Shown here one piece after another: positions 35,192 to 44,221 of a stretch of DNA of 64,000 bases (position 1 is the stretch's first letter; each line of letters begins with the position of its first letter). The stretch spans positions 186,001-250,000 of the forward strand of contig CANFJB010000002.1 in assembly GCA_947447375.1 (NCBI GenBank), read 5' to 3'. This DNA is from Bacteroidota bacterium. Lineage in GTDB: Bacteria; Bacteroidota; Bacteroidia; Flavobacteriales; Flavobacteriaceae. The notes under the pieces are model-generated. The model ran no database searches. It was not told the origin of the DNA and saw only the letters and a list, made by a program, of their open reading frames with translations. The position numbers were made by a program, and so were the translations under genes.

Positions 35192-38029
35192 TTAAAAGTT
35201 AATATATAAGTTTACAAAATAAGTTCTGCCATATCCGTAAAAGTATTTAGGCCCAAAAACAGGAGTTGCAGAAGTAACATTTGTATTTGGATTTAAATGC
35301 GGAGTATAGTCTTGATCCAATTGCGTGTAATTTGAATTTCTTGCTTGTTCAAAACCTCCCGTTTTGTATTTTGTATCTAAAACATTATTAATCATAATAT
35401 TTAGACCAATAATTTTATCCCCAATTTTCCATGATTTTCCTCCTGAAAGATTTAACAACATAAAGCCATCAAATTTTTCTTGTTTTAACAATTCAGCAGC
35501 TCTAGCTTCTGTTGCTCCAGAAACAGGAACTCCTGGAGATAAATTGGCATCATCATAAAAACGGGATGTTCTTGTTATTGGAGCTACATCAATGTAGGAG
35601 TTACCAAGGTAATTAGCATTGGTTCCAATCCACCAAAATTTAGGGTCTCTGTATTCTAATCCTAAAGACGCTGCTTGTTGCGGCATCCCAGATTGTTTGT
35701 AATTTTTAAGTTTAGCTTCTCCATAATTTATTACCGGTTTGGTATTCGTAGCACTTGCTAAATTATCAATGTTCAAAGCTACATTAGGATTTCCATCGTA
35801 AATGTATTCTCCATATGCTGCAGCACCAATTACTTTTATTGTTGAAGTTATTGGATATTCAAATCCAAATTCTAAACCAATATTTCTTTTACTAATGTTT
35901 GATACCGTTTCTGCAACGAAGGCATTACTTTCATTTGCAGTTGTAGTAGGATCATCAACTCCTGCTCCATCTCCAAAGAAAAATGAAGTTTCTGTTTGGT
36001 TTTTTATTGTAGAATAAAAAGCGGTTAACCTCGTTTTAAACTTAGGAGAATTTATAATAAAACTAGCGTCTGCGCTTGAAATAGTTTCGTTTGAAATTCC
36101 GTCAGTAACATTATTGTTCAATCTAGAATTATTAAAAACATTTCTTAATGATGGTGCTTTTGTCATGTAAACCCCATTAAAAGTAAGGTATTGTCTTCCA
36201 GAAATTTTGTAGGTTATCCCTCCTTTGAAACCAAAATTATCGAAAGCTAATTTTTCGCTTTTCCCAAATGAATTACTTGGATAATATCCATTTTTATACA
36301 ATCCTTCTCTTTGGTATTCTGATCGAGAAAAAGTTTGAGATAAATAGAAATCTACTTTTTTAAAGAAGAATTTGAATTGAGTAAAACCATCAAAGGTATT
36401 TGATTTTAAATTATAGTTGTACCCAAAAGTTTCTCCCACTCCAACTGTTCTGTCAGGGTTATTTAAATCTGATTGTCTTTGATCATGTCCAGTTCCGTAT
36501 AAGGTAACATCATTAAAAAAGGCTCCTCCTAATAAATCCAACATATTTTGGAAATTATGAGAAGACAAATTTCTGAAAGTAGCTCCAGCATTTAAAGTAA
36601 TATTTGAGGCCAATTGAGAACTAATAACCGTATTTGCGGTGAATAATTTATCGTCGGTTCTGTCTTCATATAAGGTGTACATACTATTTACATTCCCACC
36701 TTGTTGGTGTGTATTTGCATAAATCAAATGATCCCAGTCCAATTGTCCGTTGGCAACAAAATTTTCTTGATTTCTAACTGCTTGAACAAAATCTGGAGTC
36801 CAAACGTTATCAGTATAATGTGCAATTTCAGAACTTGGCAAACTCGTGTAATAACTTGGATCTGGGTTGGTAGCACCTTGATAAGTTAATCTAGTATTTC
36901 CAATTTTACCAAATTGATATGCCACAGAAGTGGAAATATTGGTAGAAGGAGAAATTTTCCAGTAATCGGTTAAAATAAACAAAGGCTCATCTACTGTTTT
37001 TACCCTAGAATTTCTTGCAATACCTCCTTGTAAACCCCAGTAAGAGTTGTATTTAACTCCTTTTAATTCCGTTACTTCAGCTGTATTTGGCGAATTTTTA
37101 CCTCTATTATTTTGGCCTAAAATGGCCGTGAAATTTAAGCTGTGTTTGTTGTTGATTTTCTTCTCAACGCTTGCAAAAAAGGAGTTAGCACTATATGTTG
37201 TTCCTTCAAAATAGCCATTGTTAGCAAATCTTCTAGATGCTGAAATCATATAGGCCCAGCCATCTTTTCTCATTCCCGAAGCAATAGTTCCCATTAGTCT
37301 TCCTGAATAATTGGTGTTTGTTGCTGAAGTAGAAATTCTATTTCCTGGACGGTATAACGAAGCTCTTGTATTGATTTCATCTGTTCCTAAAATTCCTCCA
37401 AATGTATAATCTGAAGGTGCAGAACCATTAGTATACTCTTGATTTCTTGTAGCATCATTTAAGCCACCCCAATTGCTATATTGTGGTCTATTGTCATAAA
37501 TTTTATTCATAACAACTCCATTAATCATAGTAGTTCCATAGGCGTTATCTAATCCTCTAACTTGAAATCTCGATTGTCCCCAGTTAAAAGCTGCTGCTTG
37601 GTTAAAGGCATCACGTGAGGCTTGCAATAAACTTGAAGTACTTTCTGAACCACTATTGTCATCTCCTAAATCATTATCTGATATAGAAATTAAATTACTT
37701 TGTTGTTCTATGGTCAAATCTTCCGCTAAAATAATAGTTCCTAAGTCTAAGATTTTTCCAGAAACAATTTCAACAGGAAGTAACTGGTCTTTATAACCTG
37801 AACTTTTAATTTGAACCAATTGACTACCAACAGCTACATTTTCAAAAGTAAATTTACCTTCTGCATTGGTGAGCTGTGTTAAATTTGAATTTTGAATAGA
37901 AGCAATAACATTTTGTAAAGGCTTTTGAGTTTTAGCATCTACTACTTTTCCAGAAACTCCAGAAACATTTTGAGCAAAAACAAAAAACACTTGCATTACA
38001 AATAATGTACTAATAACAAGTTTTTTCAT
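35192..38029 (-). CDS. TonB-dependent outer-membrane receptor
   Basis: 945 residues: signal peptide (1-19), carboxypeptidase-regulatory-like domain (about 23-105, VSGKVVDAKTQKPLQNV...NAEGKFTFENV), plug domain (about 110-240, RFQVRGLDNAYGTTMINGVVMN), then the 22-strand barrel ending in aromatic IYINF. No SusD partner is next to it; instead two lipoproteins follow, so this is not a classical SusCD glycan pair. It lies divergent to a secreted endonuclease/phosphatase-fold enzyme. That context suggests uptake of a nucleic acid or phosphate-containing product, but the substrate is not known. Confidence 0.9.
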   Translation of the reverse strand: MKKLVISTLFVMQVFFVFAQNVSGVSGKVVDAKTQKPLQNVIASIQNSNLTQLTNAEGKFTFENVAVGSQLVQIKSSGYKDQLLPVEIVSGKILDLGTIILAEDLTIEQQSNLISISDNDLGDDNSGSESTSSLLQASRDAFNQAAAFNWGQSRFQVRGLDNAYGTTMINGVVMNKIYDNRPQYSNWGGLNDATRNQEYTNGSAPSDYTFGGILGTDEINTRASLYRPGNRISTSATNTNYSGRLMGTIASGMRKDGWAYMISASRRFANNGYFEGTTYSANSFFASVEKKINNKHSLNFTAILGQNNRGKNSPNTAEVTELKGVKYNSYWGLQGGIARNSRVKTVDEPLFILTDYWKISPSTNISTSVAYQFGKIGNTRLTYQGATNPDPSYYTSLPSSEIAHYTDNVWTPDFVQAVRNQENFVANGQLDWDHLIYANTHQQGGNVNSMYTLYEDRTDDKLFTANTVISSQLASNITLNAGATFRNLSSHNFQNMLDLLGGAFFNDVTLYGTGHDQRQSDLNNPDRTVGVGETFGYNYNLKSNTFDGFTQFKFFFKKVDFYLSQTFSRSEYQREGLYKNGYYPSNSFGKSEKLAFDNFGFKGGITYKISGRQYLTFNGVYMTKAPSLRNVFNNSRLNNNVTDGISNETISSADASFIINSPKFKTRLTAFYSTIKNQTETSFFFGDGAGVDDPTTTANESNAFVAETVSNISKRNIGLEFGFEYPITSTIKVIGAAAYGEYIYDGNPNVALNIDNLASATNTKPVINYGEAKLKNYKQSGMPQQAASLGLEYRDPKFWWIGTNANYLGNSYIDVAPITRTSRFYDDANLSPGVPVSGATEARAAELLKQEKFDGFMLLNLSGGKSWKIGDKIIGLNIMINNVLDTKYKTGGFEQARNSNYTQLDQDYTPHLNPNTNVTSATPVFGPKYFYGYGRTYFVNLYINF

Positions 38030-38082
38030 ATAGTATTTTTAAATTAACCCTGCCTTTTTATTAATTTAGAAAATAGGGCTTA

Positions 38083-38115
38083 CAAATTTACAAGAATTAA
38101 TGTTACAAAAATCAA
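38083..38115 (-). promoter_or_regulatory. Bacteroidota-type promoter for the receptor operon
   Basis: Minus-strand TAAATTTG at 38083-38090 and TTG at 38113-38115, spacing 22, 53 bp from the ATG. Confidence 0.6.
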
Positions 38116-38151
38116 TATATTCATCGTTTCTGTTAAAAATGTTAATTTCTT

Positions 38152-38159
38152 TACATTTG
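38152..38159 (+). promoter_or_regulatory. TACATTTG element, distal
   Basis: TAnnTTTG pattern 199 bp upstream of the nuclease ATG. Weak; possibly a second transcription start. The region 38030-38358 otherwise holds only AT-rich regulatory sequence. Confidence 0.35.
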
Positions 38160-38304
38160 AATATCAAGTAATTTTACCTGAAAAACCTTCAATGAACCTA
38201 TTTTATTAAGTTCTCAAGGGATTCTAAATTACTTAAAATTCACTTAAAAATAATCAATTATTAATTTCTTAATATGCGAATGTAATTAATCTCTAATAAT
38301 ATTT

Positions 38305-38312
38305 TACATTTG
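38305..38312 (+). promoter_or_regulatory. -7 element for the secreted nuclease/phosphatase gene
   Basis: TACATTTG, 46 bp before the ATG at 38359. A TTG start at 38326 lies just downstream of it and is not used. Confidence 0.5.
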
Positions 38313-38358
38313 TAGCCCTACTAGGTTGAAGCCGAGGATAAATAAACACCTAAATTCT

Positions 38359-39468
38359 ATGAACTTAAGAAATAAAATCACACTACTTTTTCTATTTTTT
38401 TCAATTATTTGTGCCAATGCGCAGCAAAAGAAATTTTCTGTTCATACGGTTGCTTTCTATAATTTAGAAAATTTGTTTGATACCATTAATAATCCAAATC
38501 TTGATGAAGAATGGTTGCCCAATGGTGCTCAAAACTGGACTTCCGAAAAATACAACAAGAAATTACAAAACTTAGCAAGAGTGCTTTCTGAAATAGGAAC
38601 AGGTGAAAACCCAAATTCTCCAACCCTAATTGGAGCATCAGAAATTGAAAACAGAGGCGTTTTGGAAGACTTAGTTAAACAACCAAAATTAGCTGTAAAC
38701 GATTACGGAATTGTACACTATGATTCTCCTGACAAACGTGGAATTGACGTGGCACTTTTGTATCAAAAAAAGCATTTTAAGCCTACAAGTTCCATCAACA
38801 TTCCTTTATTAATTTACAGAAACGATTCTAAAATCGTAGAGAAAAATACAGGTGAAACTGCTGAAGATAAAGCCGATAGCGATAAAAATGAAGTGGCAAT
38901 TGATAACCGAGTTTACACAAGAGATGTATTATTAGTCACCGGAATATTAGACGGCGATGAGGTAAATATCATTGTAAATCACTGGCCTTCAAGATCTGGA
39001 GGAGAAAAAAAGAGCAGCCCTTTCAGAGAAGCAGCCGGAAGATTGGATAGAAAAATCATGGATTCAATCTATAAAGTCAATCCAAATGCCAAAATAATCA
39101 ACATGGGCGATTTAAACGATGGAACCTATAATAAAAGCGTAAAAGAAGGTGTGGGCGCGAAATTAAAAAAAGAAGAAGTGAAACAATTCGGAGTTTACAA
39201 CCCTTTTGAGCAAATGGCAAAAGAAGGAAATGCTTCCCTGTTTTATAGAGACGCTGGAGATATTTTTGACCAAATAATGGTATCCGAAACATTAATCCAA
39301 AAAGACTATTCGTCCTACAGGTATTGGAAAGCAGGAATTTACAACAAACCCTTTATGATACAAACCACCGGCCAATACAAAGGATATCCACTCCGACATT
39401 CTATAAATGACCCTGGTTTTAGTGATCACTTCCCGGTTTATATTTATCTCATAAAAGAAGAAAAATAA
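38359..39468 (+). CDS. Secreted endonuclease/exonuclease/phosphatase-fold enzyme
   Basis: 369-residue protein of the DNase I-like EEP superfamily with a Sec signal peptide (1-21, ending CANAQ). Active-site motifs are NLENLFD (Asn35, Glu37), ASEIENR, DKRGIDVALLY, NHWPSRSGGE, MGDLNDG and SDHFPVY, which carry the metal- and phosphate-binding residues of the fold. The substrate could be DNA, RNA or a phospho-sugar/lipid; DNase-like is likely from GDLND and SDH. Start at 38359, since the TTG at 38326 is close to the promoter. Divergent from the TonB receptor operon, with which it may work. Confidence 0.88.
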   Translation: MNLRNKITLLFLFFSIICANAQQKKFSVHTVAFYNLENLFDTINNPNLDEEWLPNGAQNWTSEKYNKKLQNLARVLSEIGTGENPNSPTLIGASEIENRGVLEDLVKQPKLAVNDYGIVHYDSPDKRGIDVALLYQKKHFKPTSSINIPLLIYRNDSKIVEKNTGETAEDKADSDKNEVAIDNRVYTRDVLLVTGILDGDEVNIIVNHWPSRSGGEKKSSPFREAAGRLDRKIMDSIYKVNPNAKIINMGDLNDGTYNKSVKEGVGAKLKKEEVKQFGVYNPFEQMAKEGNASLFYRDAGDIFDQIMVSETLIQKDYSSYRYWKAGIYNKPFMIQTTGQYKGYPLRHSINDPGFSDHFPVYIYLIKEEK

Positions 39469-39503
39469 AAAAAACCGCTATTCATTGAGTAGCGGTTTTT
39501 TTG
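39468..39503 (+). terminator. Intrinsic terminator after the nuclease gene
   Basis: ACCGCTA / TAGCGGT stem with a run of T. Almost the same stem as the nrdA terminator (20444-20475). Confidence 0.9.
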
Positions 39504-39539
39504 TATTCCTAGTTTTTTGAGAAACATGATTAAATTGTT

Positions 39540-39632
39540 ATTGCGAGTTTTTACGAAGCAATCAGGAGCTATTCCGGCTATCATTCCAAATCCTCGCTAA
39601 AAAGCTCGGGATTTTCCCTTCTATCCGGGCTA
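39540..39632 (-). repeat. Dispersed palindromic repeat, family A copy 2
   Basis: Read on the minus strand: TAGCCCGGATAGAAGG, AAATCCCGAGCTTTTTAG, then AATAGCTCC at the end, then the tail ATTGCTTCGT..CTCGCAAT. Homologous to 17811-17915 and 55848-55990. It lies between the nuclease and the ABC transporter; the 39504-39721 spacer holds nothing else. Confidence 0.7.
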
Positions 39633-39721
39633 GGGAATTTGATATTTTAAGATTGTTTTCATTTAAAACCAATTTATATAATTTGTTATTTTAACTATAT
39701 TTGTAAATATAAATCCAATTA

Positions 39722-40618
39722 ATGATTACTTTACTTACCTATTTAATTCGTATTCGGTTTAGGAAGATATTTGGAAAAGATGATTATCTAGCTATTTTTT
39801 TGTTTTTGTTATCAATTGGTGTTTTACTTTATTTTTTAAATAAAAATTACAGCCAATATGCCAATTTTTCACTTTTTTTCTTGTTTGAAATTGCAACAAT
39901 TCATTCCAATCGGAAAGACCTTGAATTGTTGAAATTAAGCCCAAATTTCTCTACAATCCTCTTTCTTGAATATAGTATATATTCTATTCCAATTTTAGTG
40001 TTATTATTAATTAATCAAAAATTCATTGGCATAATTTTTATTTTTATTTCCATTGTATTTATCACCAGAATTACAAAAATACACCAACGAATGCTACATT
40101 ATCCATTTAAAATGTTTGATCCTTTTTGGGTAATTTCATTCAGAAAAAATAAATTAGTGTTATTTTTCCCTTTAATTTTTCTTTTTGGATATATGGGTTT
40201 CAAGTATAATAACGAAAATTTATATTATGCTGTATTAGTTTTTTTTGGAGCAATTGCTTCCATTCCTTCTTTTGAAAGAGAAGAAATAATTCACATAAAA
40301 GCCAGTTATTATATCGGAAAAAACTATTTGTTTCAACAATTCAAAGTTAGTTGTTTCAATTTTATTTATTTAGGATTCCTTTTGGGGATTTTATTTGTAA
40401 TACTTCAACAATGGTTTTTGTTAGCGTTAATACCAATATTACTTTTTTTTCCAATGTTAAACTTACTTTTTAAATATGCTTTTTTTGAGAGAAAGATTAT
40501 TCATTCCATTTTTTTTGCACTCTTTCTAGGAAATATAATTTATGGATTTCCACTACTTTTAATTCCATTTCTATATTTTAAAGCTATTAAAAACTTAAAT
40601 AAAATTCAAAATGCTTGA
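39722..40618 (+). CDS. Predicted ABC transporter permease, unknown substrate
   Basis: 298-residue integral membrane protein with about eight transmembrane segments and very few polar residues; rich in Phe/Leu/Ile/Lys. I recognise no conserved domain. It overlaps the following ABC ATPase gene by 8 bp, which makes it the likely permease of that ATPase, perhaps as a homodimer. A cytoplasmic loop holds HQRMLHYPFKMFDPFWVISF. The substrate is unknown. Confidence 0.65.
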   Translation: MITLLTYLIRIRFRKIFGKDDYLAIFLFLLSIGVLLYFLNKNYSQYANFSLFFLFEIATIHSNRKDLELLKLSPNFSTILFLEYSIYSIPILVLLLINQKFIGIIFIFISIVFITRITKIHQRMLHYPFKMFDPFWVISFRKNKLVLFFPLIFLFGYMGFKYNNENLYYAVLVFFGAIASIPSFEREEIIHIKASYYIGKNYLFQQFKVSCFNFIYLGFLLGILFVILQQWFLLALIPILLFFPMLNLLFKYAFFERKIIHSIFFALFLGNIIYGFPLLLIPFLYFKAIKNLNKIQNA

Positions 40619-41243
40619 TATTTCAATTTCAAAAAAAGAGTTTGCCAACAAGATTATTCTTGAAAACATTAACATTGAAATCCACAAAAATGGGATTTAC
40701 GGGATTGTGGGGAAAAATGGAGAAGGGAAAACCACACTTTTTAAATGCATGTTATCTCTGACGTCATTTGAAGGAAAAATCAGTTTTGAAAATGAGGCTT
40801 TAAAAAGTCAAAAAGCATTATGGTGTCCCACAGAACCTGCTTTATATGAAGAATTAACCGCAACTGAATTTTATGATTTTTATAGAGAATTAACCTCAAG
40901 TACTTCTAATAATTCCAAAATGTTGTTTGATGTTACTGAAAACCAGTTGATAAAAAATTTCTCTACTGGTATGAAAAAGAAAACGTATCTCAATGCCGTT
41001 TTTCAAAATGAATATCCCATTTATATTTTAGACGAACCCTTTAATGGATTGGATTTAGAAGCAAACTATATTTTAGTTCAGTATTTAAAGGAAAAAAGTA
41101 AAAGCAGTATAATATTAATTTCCTCACATATATTAGAAATACTTTATGCTAATTGTGAGTCAATATTTGTAATTAAAGACAAGAAGATTGTGAATTTTCA
41201 AAAAAGTGATTTTCAAAAAATCGAAGAAAAGCTATTTCAATAA
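40611..41243 (+). CDS. ABC transporter ATP-binding protein
   Basis: 210-residue ATPase. Walker A GIVGKNGEGKTTL (about 31-43), Walker B YPIYILDEPFNGLD, and switch His in ISSHILE. The signature is NFSTGMKKK instead of LSGGQ, as in ABC proteins of the DrrA/NatA-like exporter branch with lax signatures. Overlaps its permease gene by 8 bp and ends 2 bp from the convergent tadA. No substrate-binding protein nearby, so export is more likely than import. Confidence 0.88.
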   Translation: MLDISISKKEFANKIILENINIEIHKNGIYGIVGKNGEGKTTLFKCMLSLTSFEGKISFENEALKSQKALWCPTEPALYEELTATEFYDFYRELTSSTSNNSKMLFDVTENQLIKNFSTGMKKKTYLNAVFQNEYPIYILDEPFNGLDLEANYILVQYLKEKSKSSIILISSHILEILYANCESIFVIKDKKIVNFQKSDFQKIEEKLFQ

Positions 41244-41244
41244 A

Positions 41245-41688
41245 TTATTTTCTTTTCCCCGCGAAAAACGACTTCATTAAGTTGGTCGCTTCTTCCGCCA
41301 ATACTCCTCGCACAACGGTTGTTTTAGGATGCAATTGTGTTCCCATTTTCTCAAAACCTCGGTTTTCATCGCTTGCACCAAACACAATTTTGGAAATCTG
41401 ACTCCAATACAATGCTCCAGCACACATTTGGCAAGGTTCTAAAGTAACATACAACGTACAACCCGTTAAGTATTTTCCGCCAAGGAAATTTGCCGCCGAA
41501 GTAATGGCTTGCATTTCTGCATGAGCGGTAACATCATTCAAAAGTTCAGTTAGATTGTGGGTTCTAGCAATGATTTTATTATCAACTACAATTAAAGCGC
41601 CCACGGGAATTTCACCCTTTTCAAAAGCCAATTCCGCTTCCTGCAAAGCTTTTTTCATGAAATATTCGTCACTGAAAGGGTTTTCCAT
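41245..41688 (-). CDS. tadA: tRNA-specific adenosine(34) deaminase
   Basis: Converts wobble A34 to inosine in tRNA-Arg(ACG). 147 residues. The zinc site is His56-Ala-Glu58 (HAEMQAI) with Cys86 and Cys89 (PCQMCAGA). The family block NLTELLNDVTAHAE and C-terminal VRGVLAEEATNLMKSFF match TadA. A -7 element sits 5 bp before the ATG (see 41694). Distinct from the dCMP deaminase at 12366. Confidence 0.95.
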   Translation of the reverse strand: MENPFSDEYFMKKALQEAELAFEKGEIPVGALIVVDNKIIARTHNLTELLNDVTAHAEMQAITSAANFLGGKYLTGCTLYVTLEPCQMCAGALYWSQISKIVFGASDENRGFEKMGTQLHPKTTVVRGVLAEEATNLMKSFFAGKRK

Positions 41689-41693
41689 AAATA

Positions 41694-41701
41694 CAAAAGT
41701 A
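41694..41701 (-). promoter_or_regulatory. -7 element directly before tadA (possible leaderless transcript)
   Basis: Minus-strand TACTTTTG (TAnnTTTG), ending 5 bp before the ATG. No -33 TTG at normal spacing. Confidence 0.45.
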
Positions 41702-41752
41702 CGATTTTGACTTAATTTTCGTTATATTTATAACCAGAAAACAAATTTTTTT

Positions 41753-42424
41753 ATGGAACCAAAATTTAAATTTTCTATCCCAAAACCTTGTCATGAAGAT
41801 TGGAATAGTATGACACCCGAAGAAACAGGAAGATTTTGTAGTGTTTGTACAAAAGGAGTTGTTGATTTTTCAGATAAAAGTTCTGAAGAAATTCAAAACT
41901 ATTTATTTCAAAATCAAGAGAAAAAAATTTGTGGAAGATTTAGAAATGATCAAATAAACACATTCGATATTAAGGTTCCAAAAAGTATTTTATTGCAAAA
42001 AAGGTCCTTCCATAATGCCTTTTTATTGGCGCTTTTTATTGTTATGGGAACAACGCTTTTCAGTTGTAAAAACCATAATGATGCCACTTTAGGAGAAGTT
42101 TCAATTGTTGAAGATACATCCCAAACACAACATACAAAAGGACTTGTTTTACCTCGAAAAGATACCGTTCAAAATCAAGATAAACCAATGATGGGTAAAA
42201 TTGACATGGAAAGGTATGATTCTTTAGTTAAAGCAGGGGTTAAAATGCCGCCACTTCCACCGCCACCTCCGCCTAAAGCAGAACAAGTTAAATTCATAAA
42301 GCCAAAAAAGTCCCATCAGACAAAAAACTCCCAAGTTAAAGTTGGAGAGTTATCAATAATGCTAGTAAAACCCGAAGAAAACCCTTCGCAAATTATAGAT
42401 ACCTCAAAAACAAAAAACAATTGA
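41753..42424 (+). CDS. Membrane protein with N-terminal Cys motif and Pro-rich tail, unknown
   Basis: 223 residues, no assigned function. The N-terminal cytoplasmic part has Cys13-His14 (KPCHEDWNSMTPEE) and Cys29-x2-Cys32 (FCSVCTKGVVDFSD), a C..CxxC motif that is common to a Bacteroidota family with varied C-terminal tails and is a likely zinc site. One transmembrane helix at about 88-107 ends TLFSC. The rest is likely periplasmic and holds a Pro stretch (PPLPPPPPPK at about 169-178), as in TonB-like spacer tails. TonB itself is not seen (no C-terminal TonB fold). Followed by dxs. Confidence 0.6.
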   Translation: MEPKFKFSIPKPCHEDWNSMTPEETGRFCSVCTKGVVDFSDKSSEEIQNYLFQNQEKKICGRFRNDQINTFDIKVPKSILLQKRSFHNAFLLALFIVMGTTLFSCKNHNDATLGEVSIVEDTSQTQHTKGLVLPRKDTVQNQDKPMMGKIDMERYDSLVKAGVKMPPLPPPPPPKAEQVKFIKPKKSHQTKNSQVKVGELSIMLVKPEENPSQIIDTSKTKNN

Positions 42425-42435
42425 ATTTAAAAACG

Positions 42436-42443
42436 TAAATTTG
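42436..42443 (+). promoter_or_regulatory. -7 element upstream of dxs
   Basis: TAAATTTG (TAnnTTTG), ending 11 bp before the dxs ATG, directly after the stop of the preceding gene. Confidence 0.5.
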
Positions 42444-42454
42444 TTTTTTAAATA

Positions 42455-44221
42455 ATGATGAAAAGCAATTTACTTTCAAATATCAATTCTCCATCCGATT
42501 TACGGCTTCTTGACGAAGGGCAACTTCCTCAATTGGCTCAAGAGTTGCGCGATTTTATTATTGATATTGTTGCCGTAAAAGAAGGGCATTTGGGAGCAAG
42601 TTTGGGCGTTATAGAATTAACCATCGCCCTGCATTATATTTTTGACACCCCTAATGATTTATTAGTTTGGGATGTGGGTCACCAAGCCTATGGCCACAAA
42701 ATCCTTACCGGCAGAAGAGATAATTTTCATACCAACCGACAACTGAACGGGATTTCAGGTTTCCCAAAACGCAGTGAAAGCCATTTTGATACCTTCGGTG
42801 TTGGACATTCGTCAACTTCAATATCAGCTGCTTTAGGAATGGCAATTGCTTCCAATTTGAAAGGCGATTTGAACAAGCAACACATTGCGGTTATTGGCGA
42901 TGCCTCAATAGCTTCCGGAATGGCGTTTGAAGGATTGAATCACGCCGGAGTTACCGATGCCAATTTATTAGTGATTCTGAACGATAATGCCATTGGAATT
43001 GATCCAAGTGTTGGTGCCTTGAAAAACTATTTGACTGCAGTCAAAGAAGGGAAAAATCCGAAGGGGAACAACATGATCAAATCCCTAAATTTTGATTATT
43101 CTGGACCAATTGATGGAAACGATATTGATGCAGTTCTGAAAGAATTAAAACGATTACAAAAAATAAAAGGGCCAAAGTTCCTTCACATTATTACAACAAA
43201 AGGGAAAGGACTTCAACAAGCCGAAGACAACCAAGTGCAATACCACGCACCAGGGAAATTTGATAAAATCACGGGAGATATTATTCCAAAATCGGAGCAG
43301 CATTTACCACCAAAATACCAAGACGTTTTTGGATTAACTATTTTAGATTTGGCTAAAGCCAATGAAAAAATAATTGGAATTACACCTGCAATGCCTTCAG
43401 GAAGTTCCTTAAAATTCATGATGGACGAGTTCCCAAAACGCGCTTTCGATGTTGGAATTGCCGAACAACACGCGGTAACTTTAGCAGCTGGAATGGCAAC
43501 CCAAGGAATGATTGTTTTTTGCAATATTTATTCTACATTTTTACAGCGCGCCTACGACCAAGTTATTCACGATGTAGCTTTGCAAAATCTTCCTGTTATT
43601 TTCTGTTTGGACAGAGCGGGGTTGGTTGGTGAGGATGGCGCTACGCATCATGGCGTTTTCGATTTGGCTTATTTGCGATGTATTCCCCACTTGATTGTGT
43701 TTTCGCCGATGAACGAAATTGGCCTTCGTAATATTTTATATACTGCTCAATTGGGCTTGAACCATCCAATCGCAATTCGTTATCCTAGAGGTCGAGGGCA
43801 AATTGTAGATTGGCAAAAGCCATATAAAAAATTGGAAATCGGCAAAGCCAATTGTATTAAAGAAGGAACAATCACCGCTGTTTTATCCAATGGACCAATA
43901 GGAAACACAGTTGCATTGGCTATAGCCAAACTGAATAATCCAGAAACCATAGCACATTACGATTTTGCATTTGTAAAACCTTTGGATGAAAATTCGTTGC
44001 ATACCATTTTCAATGAATTTGAAAAAATAATCACCATTGAAGACGGAGTAATTATGGGTGGTTTTGGAACTGCCGTTTTAGAATTTGCCTCTCAAAATAA
44101 CTTTTCAAACCCAGTACTAAATTTGGGAATCCCAGATGAATTTATTGAGCAAGGAACCGTTGAAGAATTGCATCAATATTGTAAAATAGATGTTGACAGT
44201 TTAGTTTCCATATTATCATAA
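42455..44221 (+). CDS. dxs: 1-deoxy-D-xylulose-5-phosphate synthase
   Basis: Thiamine-diphosphate enzyme that makes DXP from pyruvate and glyceraldehyde-3-phosphate, the entry to the MEP isoprenoid route and precursor of PLP (with pdxA). 588 residues, a little shorter than the E. coli enzyme. The ThDP motif reads GDASIASGMAFEGLNHAG...ILNDN. GIAEQHAVTLAAGMA holds the catalytic Glu, and DRAGLVGEDGATHHGVFDL and RYPRGRG are conserved. MM start; the second Met (42458) is equally possible. Ends at a terminator (44221) shared with the M36 gene. Confidence 0.95.
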   Translation: MMKSNLLSNINSPSDLRLLDEGQLPQLAQELRDFIIDIVAVKEGHLGASLGVIELTIALHYIFDTPNDLLVWDVGHQAYGHKILTGRRDNFHTNRQLNGISGFPKRSESHFDTFGVGHSSTSISAALGMAIASNLKGDLNKQHIAVIGDASIASGMAFEGLNHAGVTDANLLVILNDNAIGIDPSVGALKNYLTAVKEGKNPKGNNMIKSLNFDYSGPIDGNDIDAVLKELKRLQKIKGPKFLHIITTKGKGLQQAEDNQVQYHAPGKFDKITGDIIPKSEQHLPPKYQDVFGLTILDLAKANEKIIGITPAMPSGSSLKFMMDEFPKRAFDVGIAEQHAVTLAAGMATQGMIVFCNIYSTFLQRAYDQVIHDVALQNLPVIFCLDRAGLVGEDGATHHGVFDLAYLRCIPHLIVFSPMNEIGLRNILYTAQLGLNHPIAIRYPRGRGQIVDWQKPYKKLEIGKANCIKEGTITAVLSNGPIGNTVALAIAKLNNPETIAHYDFAFVKPLDENSLHTIFNEFEKIITIEDGVIMGGFGTAVLEFASQNNFSNPVLNLGIPDEFIEQGTVEELHQYCKIDVDSLVSILS

